The notes under the pieces are model-generated. The model had not been told where the DNA came from. It saw only the letters and a program-made list of their open reading frames with translations, and ran no database searches. Positions 34,493 to 42,330 of a stretch of 64,000 bases of DNA are shown here, piece after piece. A program made the position numbers and the translations under genes. This DNA comes from Gemmatimonadaceae bacterium (GTDB lineage Bacteria; Gemmatimonadota; Gemmatimonadetes; Gemmatimonadales; Gemmatimonadaceae): assembly GCA_036504815.1 (NCBI GenBank), contig DASXUN010000003.1:156784-220783 (forward strand), written 5' to 3'. The first letter of the stretch is position 1, and every line of letters begins with the position of its first letter.

Positions 34493-35752
34493 CTAGGGGA
34501 GCACCTTCGCCAGCGCGTGTAACCCGAGTCCTGCCAGTGCGCCGACCAGGGTGCCGTTGATCCGGATGTACTGCAGGTCGGGGCCCACCGCGAGTTCAAG
34601 GCGGGCGGCGGCAACGGACGGATCCCACGCCTGCACCGTGCGGGCGATGAGCGCGCCGACGTGGTCGCGATTCCGCTCGGCGGCGTCGGCCACCGCCTCG
34701 ATGAGCGTCTCGTCGAGCTCGGCGAGCACCGCCTCGTTGGAGAGCAGCGCCGTGCCGGCCGCGGAGAGGCCGCGTACCAGCCCGGGCGCCGGCGCCTCGC
34801 CATCGGCGCCGTAGCGCAGGGCGGAGGCGCGCACCGAATCCCACACGCCGTCCACGATCCCCTCCACCACGTCCGCGTTCAGCAGCTGGCTCTTGATCTG
34901 CTCGGCCTTCGCACTCATGTCGGGCGAATGACGGAGTTTCTGCACGAGCGCCCGCAACTCGCTGTCCACCTTCACGCGCAGCGGATGCGCGGCATCGGCC
35001 CGGACGTCGGCGAGCGTCTTCTCCGTGGCGCGCAGCAACTGCTTGTAGATGGCGCTGTCCACCACGCCCGGCACGTACCACGGACTTTCCTTCCGGATCT
35101 GCGCCCGGATGGTCTCCCGATTGTCGGCGAGTGCCCGGAGCACGAGTTGCAGCGCCTGGTCGAGGAACTCGTGATGCCGGTCGTCGCTCGTCACCATCTC
35201 GAGCACGTCGCCGAGGATGGGCGCCACGAGGGTGCGTTCCACGCGCTCGACGGCCGAGCGCCGGATGAGCGCGCGGAATTCCTCGTCCGGCACCGCCTGC
35301 ACCGTGCGTGCAAATCCGCTTTGGAGCAACGATGCCACGCGGGCACTGTTGTCGGGCGACGAGAGCCACCGCGCGAGGCGCTCCGACGGATGCAATCGCC
35401 GCAGCTCGGCCTCCACCACGTCGCGCGTCAGGAAATGCCGCTGCACGAAGTTGCCGAGCACGCGACCGATGCGGTCGCGCTGGGTCATGATGATGGCGGT
35501 GTGCGGAATCGGCAGGCCGAGCGGGCGCCGGAAGAGCGCGGTCACGGCGAACCAGTCGGCGAGTCCGCCCACCATCGCTGCTTCGGTGGCGGCGCGCACC
35601 CAGTCGAGCCAGGGATATGTCGGCGTGAAATGGCGCGACACGAGGAAGACCAGGGCGGCCGCCACGAGCAGCCCCGTGGCGCGCGCCCGCATCTTGTCGA
35701 GACGCGCCTGTCGCGCGGCGTCGTCGGGGCCGGGAAGCAGCTCGGGGGTCAT
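34493..35752 (-). CDS. DUF445-family membrane-anchored protein
   Basis: A 419-residue protein of the DUF445 (YjiN-like) family. It has an N-terminal helix around residues 27-45 (GLLVAAALVFLVSRHF), the family-typical AATEAAMVGGLADWFAVTALFRRPLGLPIPHTAII, and a long mainly helical region that ends in a second membrane segment, TLVGALAGLGLHALAKVLP. Function is unknown. It is probably transcribed after the SET-domain gene 14 bp upstream. Confidence 0.88.
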   Translation of the reverse strand: MTPELLPGPDDAARQARLDKMRARATGLLVAAALVFLVSRHFTPTYPWLDWVRAATEAAMVGGLADWFAVTALFRRPLGLPIPHTAIIMTQRDRIGRVLGNFVQRHFLTRDVVEAELRRLHPSERLARWLSSPDNSARVASLLQSGFARTVQAVPDEEFRALIRRSAVERVERTLVAPILGDVLEMVTSDDRHHEFLDQALQLVLRALADNRETIRAQIRKESPWYVPGVVDSAIYKQLLRATEKTLADVRADAAHPLRVKVDSELRALVQKLRHSPDMSAKAEQIKSQLLNADVVEGIVDGVWDSVRASALRYGADGEAPAPGLVRGLSAAGTALLSNEAVLAELDETLIEAVADAAERNRDHVGALIARTVQAWDPSVAAARLELAVGPDLQYIRINGTLVGALAGLGLHALAKVLP

Positions 35753-35765
35753 CGGCGGCCGGTCC

Positions 35766-36320
35766 TCATGACAGGGCCCACCGCCGTCGTGCCGCGCGGA
35801 TCAGCGGATGATGCGGCGCCCGCTTGGGCTTGAGCAGCGTGCCGCGGCAGGTGCGCGCCCCGCACCGGCACGGAAACCGCAGCTTGCGCGCTGGCGTGTG
35901 CGGGTCGTCCAGCTCGATGGCGTAGTCGTAGCCAAGTTCCTCGCCGGGGCGAATGCGTCGCAAGCTCACGATCCACATGTGGTCGCCGGCCGGCATCGGC
36001 TCGCAGTTCGGCGCGCACGAGTGGTTGATGAAGCGCGCGTCGTTGCCGCCGACATTGGCGTCAATCACCCGGTCTTCGTCGAGCTGCAGCAGGTACGTGT
36101 GCTCCGCCTCCTCGTGGCCGTCCGGCGCGGTGGGATACCGGCGCTCGCCCTCGGCATGCGAGATCAACTCGCCCGTGTACTCGATGATGCGCGTGCCAGC
36201 GGCAATCGGCTTCACGGCGTAGACGCCCAGCCCGTGACGCGCCGATGCGCGCCGGCGATACTGCGACGGCGACGCGAGCGGGAGCGCGGAAACGCGATGT
36301 GGGTGCGCGTGGCGCGGCAT
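35766..36320 (-). CDS. SET-domain protein lysine methyltransferase
   Basis: A 184-residue SET protein. The SAM site is GLGVYAVKPIAAGTRIIEYTGE, the knot-forming motifs are ARFINHSCAPNCE and GEELGYDYAI, and a post-SET cysteine cluster CRCGARTC follows, so a zinc site with the NHSC cysteine is likely. The ATG at 36320 was chosen because upstream sequence is non-conserved and partly family A repeat. Bacterial SET proteins are often ascribed to transfer from eukaryotes; the target here is unknown. It follows lon by 34 bp on the same strand. Confidence 0.9.
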   Translation of the reverse strand: MPRHAHPHRVSALPLASPSQYRRRASARHGLGVYAVKPIAAGTRIIEYTGELISHAEGERRYPTAPDGHEEAEHTYLLQLDEDRVIDANVGGNDARFINHSCAPNCEPMPAGDHMWIVSLRRIRPGEELGYDYAIELDDPHTPARKLRFPCRCGARTCRGTLLKPKRAPHHPLIRAARRRWALS

Positions 36321-36354
36321 GGAGGGCCTAGCGGGGACGGCGTCGCATGGGCGG

Positions 36355-38829
36355 TTAGCGCGGACGATCCGCCGCAGCCCGCCCGTCCGCCGGCAGGTCC
36401 ACGCTCTGCCGTCCGCCATCCGCCATCGGCCGTCCCTCATCGAACAACGGAAGGTCGTCAGCAAATCCAAGCGGCGGCGCTGCGAGGAGCATGCGCTCGA
36501 TCGCCTCGTCCATCGTGTGCACGAACGTGAAGCGCACCTGCGCGCGCACCTCGTCGGGAAGCTCGCGCAGGTCCTTCTCGTTCGTCGCGGGGAGCATCAC
36601 CTCGCGCAGGCCACTCCGGTACGCCGCCAGCACCTTTTCCTTCACGCCTCCGATCTCGAGCACCTTGCCGCGCAGCGTCACCTCGCCGGTGACCGCCACG
36701 TCGCGCCGCACCGCGCGGCGGCTCATCACGCTGGCGATCGCCAGCGTCACCGCCACGCCGGCGCTGGGCCCGTCCTTCGGCACCGATCCGGCCGGGAAAT
36801 GAATGTGCAGGTCGGTGTGCTTCAGCTCGGGATCGCCCAGGCGCAGCGTGCGCGCGCGTGATCGTACATACGAGCAGGCCGCGTCCACGGATTCACGCAT
36901 CACGTCGCCCAGCTGTCCGGTCACGAGCAGGCGGCCGCTCCCCGACATCAGCAGCGCCTCGATCGTCATCAGCTCGCCGCCCGCCGCGGTCCACGCGAGC
37001 CCGGTCACCGCGCCGATCTCGGCCGCCTGCTCGGCTTCCTCGGCCGCGTAGCGCGGCGGCCCAAGCACGTCCTCGATGCGCGACTGATCCACCACCCACG
37101 CCCCCACCTCGCCGTCGGCCTTGCGGCGCGCGCGCTTGCGCATGATCGACGCCAGGTTGCGCTCGAAGTTGCGCAGGCCCGCCTCGCGCGCGTAGCGGCT
37201 GGCGAGGAACCCCAGCGCCTCGTCGGTGAACTGCAGGTCCACGTCGGCGATGCCGTGCTCCTCGAGGAGGCGCGGCAGCAGGTACCGCCAGGCGATCTCC
37301 ACCTTCTCCTCGATGGTGTACCCCGCAATGCGGATCACCTCGAGGCGGTCGCGCAGTGCCGGCGGGATGTCGAACAGGTTGTTGGCGGTCGCGATGAAGA
37401 GCACCGACGACAGGTCGACCGGCAGGTTCAGGAAGTGGTCGACGAACGTCGCGTTCTGCGACGGGTCGAGCACCTCGAGCATCGCGGCAGCGGGATCACC
37501 CACCGGTCCGCCCGCGGCCATCTTGTCGATCTCGTCGATCAGGAAGACCGGGTCGCTCACGCCCACGCGGCGCAGCGCCTGCACCAGCAGTCCCGGGAGC
37601 GAACCGACGTAGGTGCGCCGATGCCCGCGAATCTCGGCTTCGTCGCGCACGCCGCCCACGGAGATGCGATAGAACTTCCGCCCGATCGCGGCGGCGATCG
37701 CCTCGCCGAGCGAGGTCTTGCCGGTGCCCGGCGGCCCGACGAAGCAGAGGATCGGTCCCGGCGCGTGCCCGCCGCGCAGCTTGTGCACCGCGAGGTGCTC
37801 GAGGATGCGGTCCTTCGCCTCGCGCAGTCCCCAGTGCCGCTCATCGAGGGCGGCTTCCACCCGGTCGAGCGCGATGTCGGTGGGGCCGGCGCTGCGTCCC
37901 CAGGGCAGGGCGAGCACCCATTCGAGGTAGTTGCGCAGCACCTGGTACTCGCTCGACGCGCTCGAGAGGCCACGCAAACGCGTGACTTCGCGCCGCGCTT
38001 CGGTGGCGACCGTTGGCGGCAGCGGCGCCTCCTCGATCTGCCGCAGCAGTTCGCTCACTTCGTTGTCCTGCGGGTCCCCTTCGCCCAGCTCGGACTGGAT
38101 CGCGCGCAGCTGCTGGCGCAGGTAGAACTCGCGATGGTGCCGCTCGATGTTCGCGTCGGTCTGCACGCGCACATCCTCGAGCACGGCCGAGCGCGTCAGT
38201 TCCTTCTCGAGCCGGGCCAGCACGAACGTCACGCGGTCGGAGACGTCGAGCCGCTGCAGCACCTCGTCCTTGTCGGCGGCGCGGAACGGACCGCGCGCCG
38301 CCACCAGGTCGGCGGCGTATCCCGGCGTGCCCGCGTGGAGGCGCACGAGGGCCGACAACTCCGGTGGCGTGGCGTCGCTCGACTCCACCAGGCGGTCCGC
38401 CGCATCGGCGAGCTGGACGAGGAGCAGACGCAGCCCCGGCACGTCCGCCGCGCTCTCGCTCACCGATTCGGCGCTCGCGTACGTCACGAGTTCCCGGCGC
38501 TCGAGTTCGGCGATGCGCACTCGCGCCGTCCCCTCGAGCGTGACCTGCAGCGTGTCGCCGGCCACCGCGGTGCGCGCCACCACGCGCGCGAGCACCCCGA
38601 TGCGTCCCACCAGCCCGGCGGGATCGCCCGTGGCGTCGCGCACCGGTGCCACGGCGACGATCACTTCGAGATCGTGCTCCGGGTGCGCCTTGAGCAGCGC
38701 CACGTTCTCTGGCGCTCCCATCTGCACGGCCACCGTGCCGCGGGGGAAGACCGCCGTGGACCGCAGCAGGAGCAGCGGTCGCTGGATGCGGGCGAGATCG
38801 GAAGGGGAGGACGGCCCGGGCGCGGTCAC
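36355..38829 (-). CDS. lon: ATP-dependent protease Lon
   Basis: Cytoplasmic AAA+ serine protease of 824 residues. The N-terminal LAN domain (RPLLLLRSTAVFPRGTVAVQ ...) is followed by the ATPase with Walker A GPPGTGKTSLGEAIA, VGGVRDEAEIRGHRRTYVG and Walker B VFLIDEIDKM, then the protease with the catalytic Ser in PKDGPSAGVAVT and Lys in GGVKEKVLAAYRSG. The start is GTG at 38829: the longer frame upstream only reads through a family A repeat. The last 30 or so residues, after FDEGRPMADGG, are encoded by family A repeat units and look non-conserved. It diverges from ffh. Confidence 0.95.
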   Translation of the reverse strand: MTAPGPSSPSDLARIQRPLLLLRSTAVFPRGTVAVQMGAPENVALLKAHPEHDLEVIVAVAPVRDATGDPAGLVGRIGVLARVVARTAVAGDTLQVTLEGTARVRIAELERRELVTYASAESVSESAADVPGLRLLLVQLADAADRLVESSDATPPELSALVRLHAGTPGYAADLVAARGPFRAADKDEVLQRLDVSDRVTFVLARLEKELTRSAVLEDVRVQTDANIERHHREFYLRQQLRAIQSELGEGDPQDNEVSELLRQIEEAPLPPTVATEARREVTRLRGLSSASSEYQVLRNYLEWVLALPWGRSAGPTDIALDRVEAALDERHWGLREAKDRILEHLAVHKLRGGHAPGPILCFVGPPGTGKTSLGEAIAAAIGRKFYRISVGGVRDEAEIRGHRRTYVGSLPGLLVQALRRVGVSDPVFLIDEIDKMAAGGPVGDPAAAMLEVLDPSQNATFVDHFLNLPVDLSSVLFIATANNLFDIPPALRDRLEVIRIAGYTIEEKVEIAWRYLLPRLLEEHGIADVDLQFTDEALGFLASRYAREAGLRNFERNLASIMRKRARRKADGEVGAWVVDQSRIEDVLGPPRYAAEEAEQAAEIGAVTGLAWTAAGGELMTIEALLMSGSGRLLVTGQLGDVMRESVDAACSYVRSRARTLRLGDPELKHTDLHIHFPAGSVPKDGPSAGVAVTLAIASVMSRRAVRRDVAVTGEVTLRGKVLEIGGVKEKVLAAYRSGLREVMLPATNEKDLRELPDEVRAQVRFTFVHTMDEAIERMLLAAPPLGFADDLPLFDEGRPMADGGRQSVDLPADGRAAADRPR
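36404..36441. repeat. Family A repeat units inside the 3' end of lon
   Basis: On the minus strand the lon 3' end contains consecutive 7-nt units GATGGCG, GATGGCG and GACGGCA, matching the array at 29607. They encode PMADGGRQ near the Lon C-terminus. No clear inverted partner is visible downstream, so this is a partial or decayed element that has become coding. Confidence 0.7.
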
Positions 38830-38864
38830 GCGTACTAAGGTAGCAATTGCGCAATTCCGCGAAA

Positions 38865-38908
38865 GCCCATCGGCCATCGGCCATCTGCCATCTGCCATCT
38901 GCCATCCC
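38865..38908. repeat. Family A repeat between lon and ffh
   Basis: Six consecutive 7-nt units of the type GCCATCN (two ending G, three ending T, one C), the complement of the GATGGCN array at 29607. It has only one orientation, so it is not a palindrome. It lies between divergent genes, upstream of the ffh -10 box. Confidence 0.8.
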
Positions 38909-38926
38909 TTCGCTTCATCTCCCAAC

Positions 38927-38932
38927 TATCTT
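38927..38932 (+). promoter_or_regulatory. Candidate -10 box of ffh
   Basis: TATCTT ends 6 nt before the ffh ATG, which places the expected transcription start at the A of the ATG or one base before it. No Shine-Dalgarno is visible. The same TATCTT hexamer occurs at the rpsP and tRNA promoters in this window. No good -35 hexamer is seen, since the upstream bases are repeat sequence. Confidence 0.5.
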
Positions 38933-38938
38933 TCTCAG

Positions 38939-40258
38939 ATGTTCCAGGAACTCTCCGACAAGCTCGAAGCCACCTTCGCCAAGCTCCGCGGGCGCGGCAC
39001 GCTCAGCGAGGCCGACATCAAGGACGGCCTGCGCGAGGTGCGCCGCGTCCTCCTCGAGGCCGACGTCAACTTCCAGCTGACGCGCGAGTTTCTCGAGCGC
39101 GTCGAGAAAAAGGCCGTCGGCGTCTCGCAGATCCGCACGGTCTCGCCGGCGCAGCAGCTCGTCAAGATCGTCTACGACGAGCTCACCGCGATGCTCGGCG
39201 AGCGCAAGGAAGGGCTCAAGCTAAGCTCGGTGCCTCCGACGGTCGTGCTGATGGTCGGGCTGCAAGGTTCCGGCAAGACGACCACGGCCGCCAAGCTTGC
39301 GCGCCGGCTCAAGGGCGAGGGACGCCAGGTGCGGCTCATCGCCGCCGATGTCTACCGCCCGGCCGCCATCGACCAGCTGGAGTCGCTCGGCAAGGACCTC
39401 GACATCCCCGTCTACGCCGACCGCTCCACGGCCGACGTCGTGAAGATCGCACGCGCCGGACTCGACGTTGCGCGCCGCGAACGCGACCGCGTGGTGCTCA
39501 TCGACACTGCCGGCCGCCTGCAGATCGACGAGGAGATGATGGACGAGCTGCGCCGCCTCAAGGAGGCGGTGCGCCCCGACGAGATCCTGCTGGTCGCCGA
39601 CGGCATGACCGGCCAGGACGCGGTGAAGATCGCGCAGGGCTTCGACACCGCCCTCGGCGTCACCGGCATCATCCTGACGAAGATGGACGGCGACGCCCGC
39701 GGCGGCGCCGCGCTCAGCATCTACGGCATCACCAGGAAGCCCATCAAGTACATCGGCGTCGGCGAGAAGAGCGACGCGCTCGAGGAGTTCCACCCCGACC
39801 GCATGGCCGGGCGCATCCTCCAGCAGGGCGACGTCCTCACGCTCGTCGAGAAGGCGCAGGGCGCCATCGACGCCGAGGAGGCCAGGCGCCTCGACAAGAA
39901 GGTGCGCAAGGAAGGGATGGACCTCGGCGACTTCCTCGCGGCGATGAAGCAGATCCAGCGGCTCGGCCCCATGGAAGGCATCCTCAAGATGCTTCCCGGC
40001 GTCAACAGCAAGATGCTGAAGCAGGCGAACACCGATCCCAAGCGGATGAAGCACCTCGAGGCGATCATCCTCTCGATGACGGCCGAAGAGCGCAAGAAAC
40101 CCGACCTGCTCAATGGCTCGCGCCGCGCGCGCATCGCCAAGGGGAGCGGCCGCCCGATCAGCGAAGTCAACAAGCTGCTCGAGCAGTTCCGCGGGATGCA
40201 GAAGATGATGAAGGCGATGAAGGGCGGGGGGAGGATGCAATTCCCGGGGATGAGATAG
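38939..40258 (+). CDS. ffh: Signal recognition particle protein Ffh
   Basis: GTPase that binds 4.5S RNA and signal sequences for co-translational targeting with FtsY. The 439-residue protein has the N domain (RGRGTLSEADIKDGLREVRRVLLEADVN), the G domain with GLQGSGKTTTAAKLA (G1), DVYRPAA, DTAGRLQID (G3) and TKMDGDARGG (G4), and the methionine-rich M domain (GPMEGILKMLPGV ... RGMQKMMKAMKGGGRMQFPGM). The ATG at 38939 matches family starts; the long frame upstream is a shadow of lon. Confidence 0.97.
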   Translation: MFQELSDKLEATFAKLRGRGTLSEADIKDGLREVRRVLLEADVNFQLTREFLERVEKKAVGVSQIRTVSPAQQLVKIVYDELTAMLGERKEGLKLSSVPPTVVLMVGLQGSGKTTTAAKLARRLKGEGRQVRLIAADVYRPAAIDQLESLGKDLDIPVYADRSTADVVKIARAGLDVARRERDRVVLIDTAGRLQIDEEMMDELRRLKEAVRPDEILLVADGMTGQDAVKIAQGFDTALGVTGIILTKMDGDARGGAALSIYGITRKPIKYIGVGEKSDALEEFHPDRMAGRILQQGDVLTLVEKAQGAIDAEEARRLDKKVRKEGMDLGDFLAAMKQIQRLGPMEGILKMLPGVNSKMLKQANTDPKRMKHLEAIILSMTAEERKKPDLLNGSRRARIAKGSGRPISEVNKLLEQFRGMQKMMKAMKGGGRMQFPGMR

Positions 40259-40268
40259 CTGGAACGGC

Positions 40269-40401
40269 GATTGAGGATCGGGAATCCGGATTTCGATTCA
40301 GGATGTCGATTCCGGATTGCGATTGGCGATGCGGCGCAAATCGCAAGTCGAAGTCCTCAATCTAGATCCTCAATCCAGTTCCGGATTCCAGATCCTCAAT
40401 C
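40269..40401. repeat. Family D palindromic element (copy 1)
   Basis: Left arm from 40269 begins GATTGAGGATCGGGAATCCG; the right arm ends at 40401 with its inverse. The arms are about 60 bp, built of repeats of GATTGAGGAT and GGAATCCGGA, and enclose a short loop. It lies 10 bp past the ffh stop and before the rpsP promoter, a terminator position. Copy 2 is at 63132. Confidence 0.85.
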
Positions 40402-40413
40402 ACCCCCAGGACC

Positions 40414-40442
40414 TTGAGTCCCTCCCAAAGGCCAGCTATCTT
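40414..40442 (+). promoter_or_regulatory. Promoter of rpsP-rimM-trmD
   Basis: TTGAGT, a 17-bp spacer and TATCTT form a good sigma-70-type promoter 114 bp before the rpsP ATG. It starts 12 bp past the family D element, which fits insulation from ffh transcription. Confidence 0.65.
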
Positions 40443-40556
40443 ACTAGGCTCGCTGCTCCAGCCGGTTCAACCACCGGCCCCGGGTGCGGACCGGACATCC
40501 CGGCCCCGCGATGAGCCCGCCGGCAGCGCCTGACCGCTTTCTCCAGAGTGCATCCG

Positions 40557-40877
40557 ATGGCCGTTGCTATTCGTCTCCGCCGCGCGGGCCGCAAGAAGGC
40601 CCCCATGTACCGCATCGTCGTCGCCGACTCGCGCATGCCGCGTGACGGCAAGTTCACCGAAGTCATCGGCCAGTATCAGCCCCGCACGGGCGAGAAGGCG
40701 ATCGCGCTGAACGCCGAGCGCGCCAACTACTGGCTCGACAACGGCGCGCAGCCGTCCGACACGGTGCGCTCGCTCCTCCGCAAGGCCGGCGTCCTCAAGG
40801 CGCGCCACGAGAAGCGCCTGGCCGCCAAGCTGAGCGCCGCCGCCGTCCCCGTCTCGGAGAGCAGCGAGGCGCAGTGA
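40557..40877 (+). CDS. rpsP: 30S ribosomal protein bS16
   Basis: Small-subunit assembly protein of 106 residues. It begins MAVAIRLRRAGRKKAPMYRIVVADSRMPRDGKFTEVIGQYQPRT-like sequence, the bS16 signature, and continues with ERANYWLDNGAQPSDTVRSLLRKAG. The ATG at 40557 is the family start. Its stop overlaps the rimM GTG by 4 nt. The KH-domain gene often found between rpsP and rimM is absent. Confidence 0.97.
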   Translation: MAVAIRLRRAGRKKAPMYRIVVADSRMPRDGKFTEVIGQYQPRTGEKAIALNAERANYWLDNGAQPSDTVRSLLRKAGVLKARHEKRLAAKLSAAAVPVSESSEAQ

Positions 40878-41419
40878 CCATCGGCCCCACCGCGGTCGTC
40901 GGGCGCATTCGTCGCGCCCACGGCATCAAGGGCGAACTGGTGGTGGCACTCGAAACCGACGCGCCGGACGCGATCTTCGCGCCCGGCGCGCGCGTTATCG
41001 TGGGCACTCCCGACGGCGACCTCGCTCCCGATGCCCGCACGGGCCGACTGGTGGAGCTGGTCGTCCGCGCCGTGCGCGACTTCCAGGACGGCCTGCTGGT
41101 CTTCTTCGAGGGGATCGCCGACCGCACCGACGCCGAGAAGTGGCGCGGCCGGTCGCTGCTCGTCCCGATGAGCGAACTCGAACCGCCGGCCGACGACGAG
41201 TTGTGGGCGCACGAACTCCCCGGCATGCAGGCGCTCGATCCGCAGGGCGCCGTGATTGGCGAGGTGCAGAGCTACTACGAGCTGCCGCAGGGGCTCGTGC
41301 TCGAAATCGCCACGGCGCGCGGGCTGCGTGACGTGCCGTTCAACGACGCCTTTGTAGTCCGTTTCGACCGCGACAAGCGCCAGCTCACGCTCGACGCGCC
41401 CGAGGGACTGCTCGAGTGA
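40874..41419 (+). CDS. rimM: 16S rRNA processing protein RimM
   Basis: Assembly factor binding uS19 during 30S head maturation, 181 residues. The N-terminal RimM domain has VVGRIRRAHGIKGELVVALETD and the C-terminal PRC-barrel domain has LPGMQALDPQGAVIGEVQSYYELPQGLVLEI. The start is GTG at 40874 and its end overlaps trmD by 4 nt. Confidence 0.95.
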   Translation: MTIGPTAVVGRIRRAHGIKGELVVALETDAPDAIFAPGARVIVGTPDGDLAPDARTGRLVELVVRAVRDFQDGLLVFFEGIADRTDAEKWRGRSLLVPMSELEPPADDELWAHELPGMQALDPQGAVIGEVQSYYELPQGLVLEIATARGLRDVPFNDAFVVRFDRDKRQLTLDAPEGLLE

Positions 41420-42084
41420 AGATCAACATCGTCACCATCTTCCCCGAGTTCTTCGCGGGGCCGCTGTCCATCTCCATTCCCGACAAGGCGCGCGAGGCGG
41501 GGAGCGTCACCTACAACGTCGTGGACCTCCGCGACTACACGCACGACCGGCACCGCACGGTGGACGACTACCCGTACGGCGGCGGGGCGGGGATGGTGAT
41601 GAAGCCGCAGCCGTTTTTCGAGTGCGTCGAGGCACTCGGCGCCAAGGCCCCCATCGTCCTGCTGTCGCCGCGCGGCAGGATCTTCTCGCACGCCGACGCC
41701 GAACGTTTCGCCGCGGGCGAGGAGCTGACGCTGCTCTGCGGACATTACAAGGATGTGGACCAGCGCGTCGCCGATCACCTCGCCACGGAGCAGCTGTCGG
41801 TGGGCGACTTCGTGCTCTCGGGCGGCGAACCCGCGGCGCTGTGCATCGTGGACGCCGTCGTGCGATTGCTCCCCGGGGCGATGAGCGATCACGACAGCGC
41901 GCGCGGCGACTCCTTCTACGGCCGCGGCCTCTCGGCGCCGAGCTACACCCGGCCGCCCGAGTACCGCGGATTCACGGTGCCGGACGTGCTGCTGAGCGGG
42001 CATCATGCGGAGATCGAGAAGTGGAGGAAAGCAGAGGGTGAGCGGCTGACCCGGCGGCGGAACGAGGACGGGGTAGAGGCGTAG
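41416..42084 (+). CDS. trmD: tRNA (guanine-N1)-methyltransferase TrmD
   Basis: Methylates G37 of tRNAs using SAM. The 222-residue protein has INIVTIFPEFFAGPLS, DLRDYTHDRHRTVDDYPYGGGAGMVMKPQP, LLCGHYKDVDQRV, and LSVGDFVLSGGEPAALCIVDAVVRL, the knot and SAM-binding motifs. The start is GTG at 41416. The C-terminus after EIEKWRKAEGERLTRR ends RNEDGVEA, and this tail plus the stop codon are supplied by the left arm of a family C palindromic element. RNase HII at 44143-44769 ends with the same arm in the same frame. Confidence 0.96.
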   Translation: MKINIVTIFPEFFAGPLSISIPDKAREAGSVTYNVVDLRDYTHDRHRTVDDYPYGGGAGMVMKPQPFFECVEALGAKAPIVLLSPRGRIFSHADAERFAAGEELTLLCGHYKDVDQRVADHLATEQLSVGDFVLSGGEPAALCIVDAVVRLLPGAMSDHDSARGDSFYGRGLSAPSYTRPPEYRGFTVPDVLLSGHHAEIEKWRKAEGERLTRRRNEDGVEA

Positions 42085-42197
42085 GGACGAGGCGGGAGAG
42101 TCGGAACGAGGAGGGAGGTCTCTGGTGCGCCAGTGACCTCCCTCCTCGTTCCACACCCCGTGCCTCGTCCCTGAGCCTCTACCCCCTCCCCGTTCCG
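42058..42197. repeat. Family C palindromic element (copy 1), overlaps the trmD stop
   Basis: A 140-bp inverted repeat with 63-bp arms (42058-42120 and 42135-42197) and a 14-nt loop that itself contains CTGG / CCAG. The innermost 18 bp (GGAACGAGGAGGGAGGTC and complement) pair perfectly; outer arms carry GGGGTAGAGGC and GGGACGAGG. The trmD TAG lies at offset 24-26 of the left arm. Copies at 43508 and 44743 share the arms. Confidence 0.9.
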
Positions 42198-42249
42198 CGC
42201 CCAGTCCTATCTCTTGATCAGACCCCGTCCGACAGGCCATTCCCACTCT

Positions 42250-42278
42250 TGTGCGTCGCGGGTCTGGTTCCTATCGTG
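42250..42278 (+). promoter_or_regulatory. Candidate promoter of the subtilase gene
   Basis: TTGTGC, a 17-bp spacer and TATCGT lie 52 bp before the ATG at 42331, downstream of the family C element. A GGAG ribosome binding site precedes the start by a normal distance. Confidence 0.5.
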
Positions 42279-42330
42279 TGCTCCACAACTGACCCCGCTC
42301 TCCTCCCATTTCCTCCACTGGAGCCCCCCA

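Noticed and set aside
36320..36470. Longer SET protein starting at 36470
   Set aside because: The extra 50 residues overlap the lon 3' end and family A units and are not SET-like.
38830..38925. N-terminal extension of Lon (reading MADGRWPMADG) as the true start
   Set aside because: The extension is family A repeat sequence and absent from the Lon family; the GTG at 38829 fits family length.
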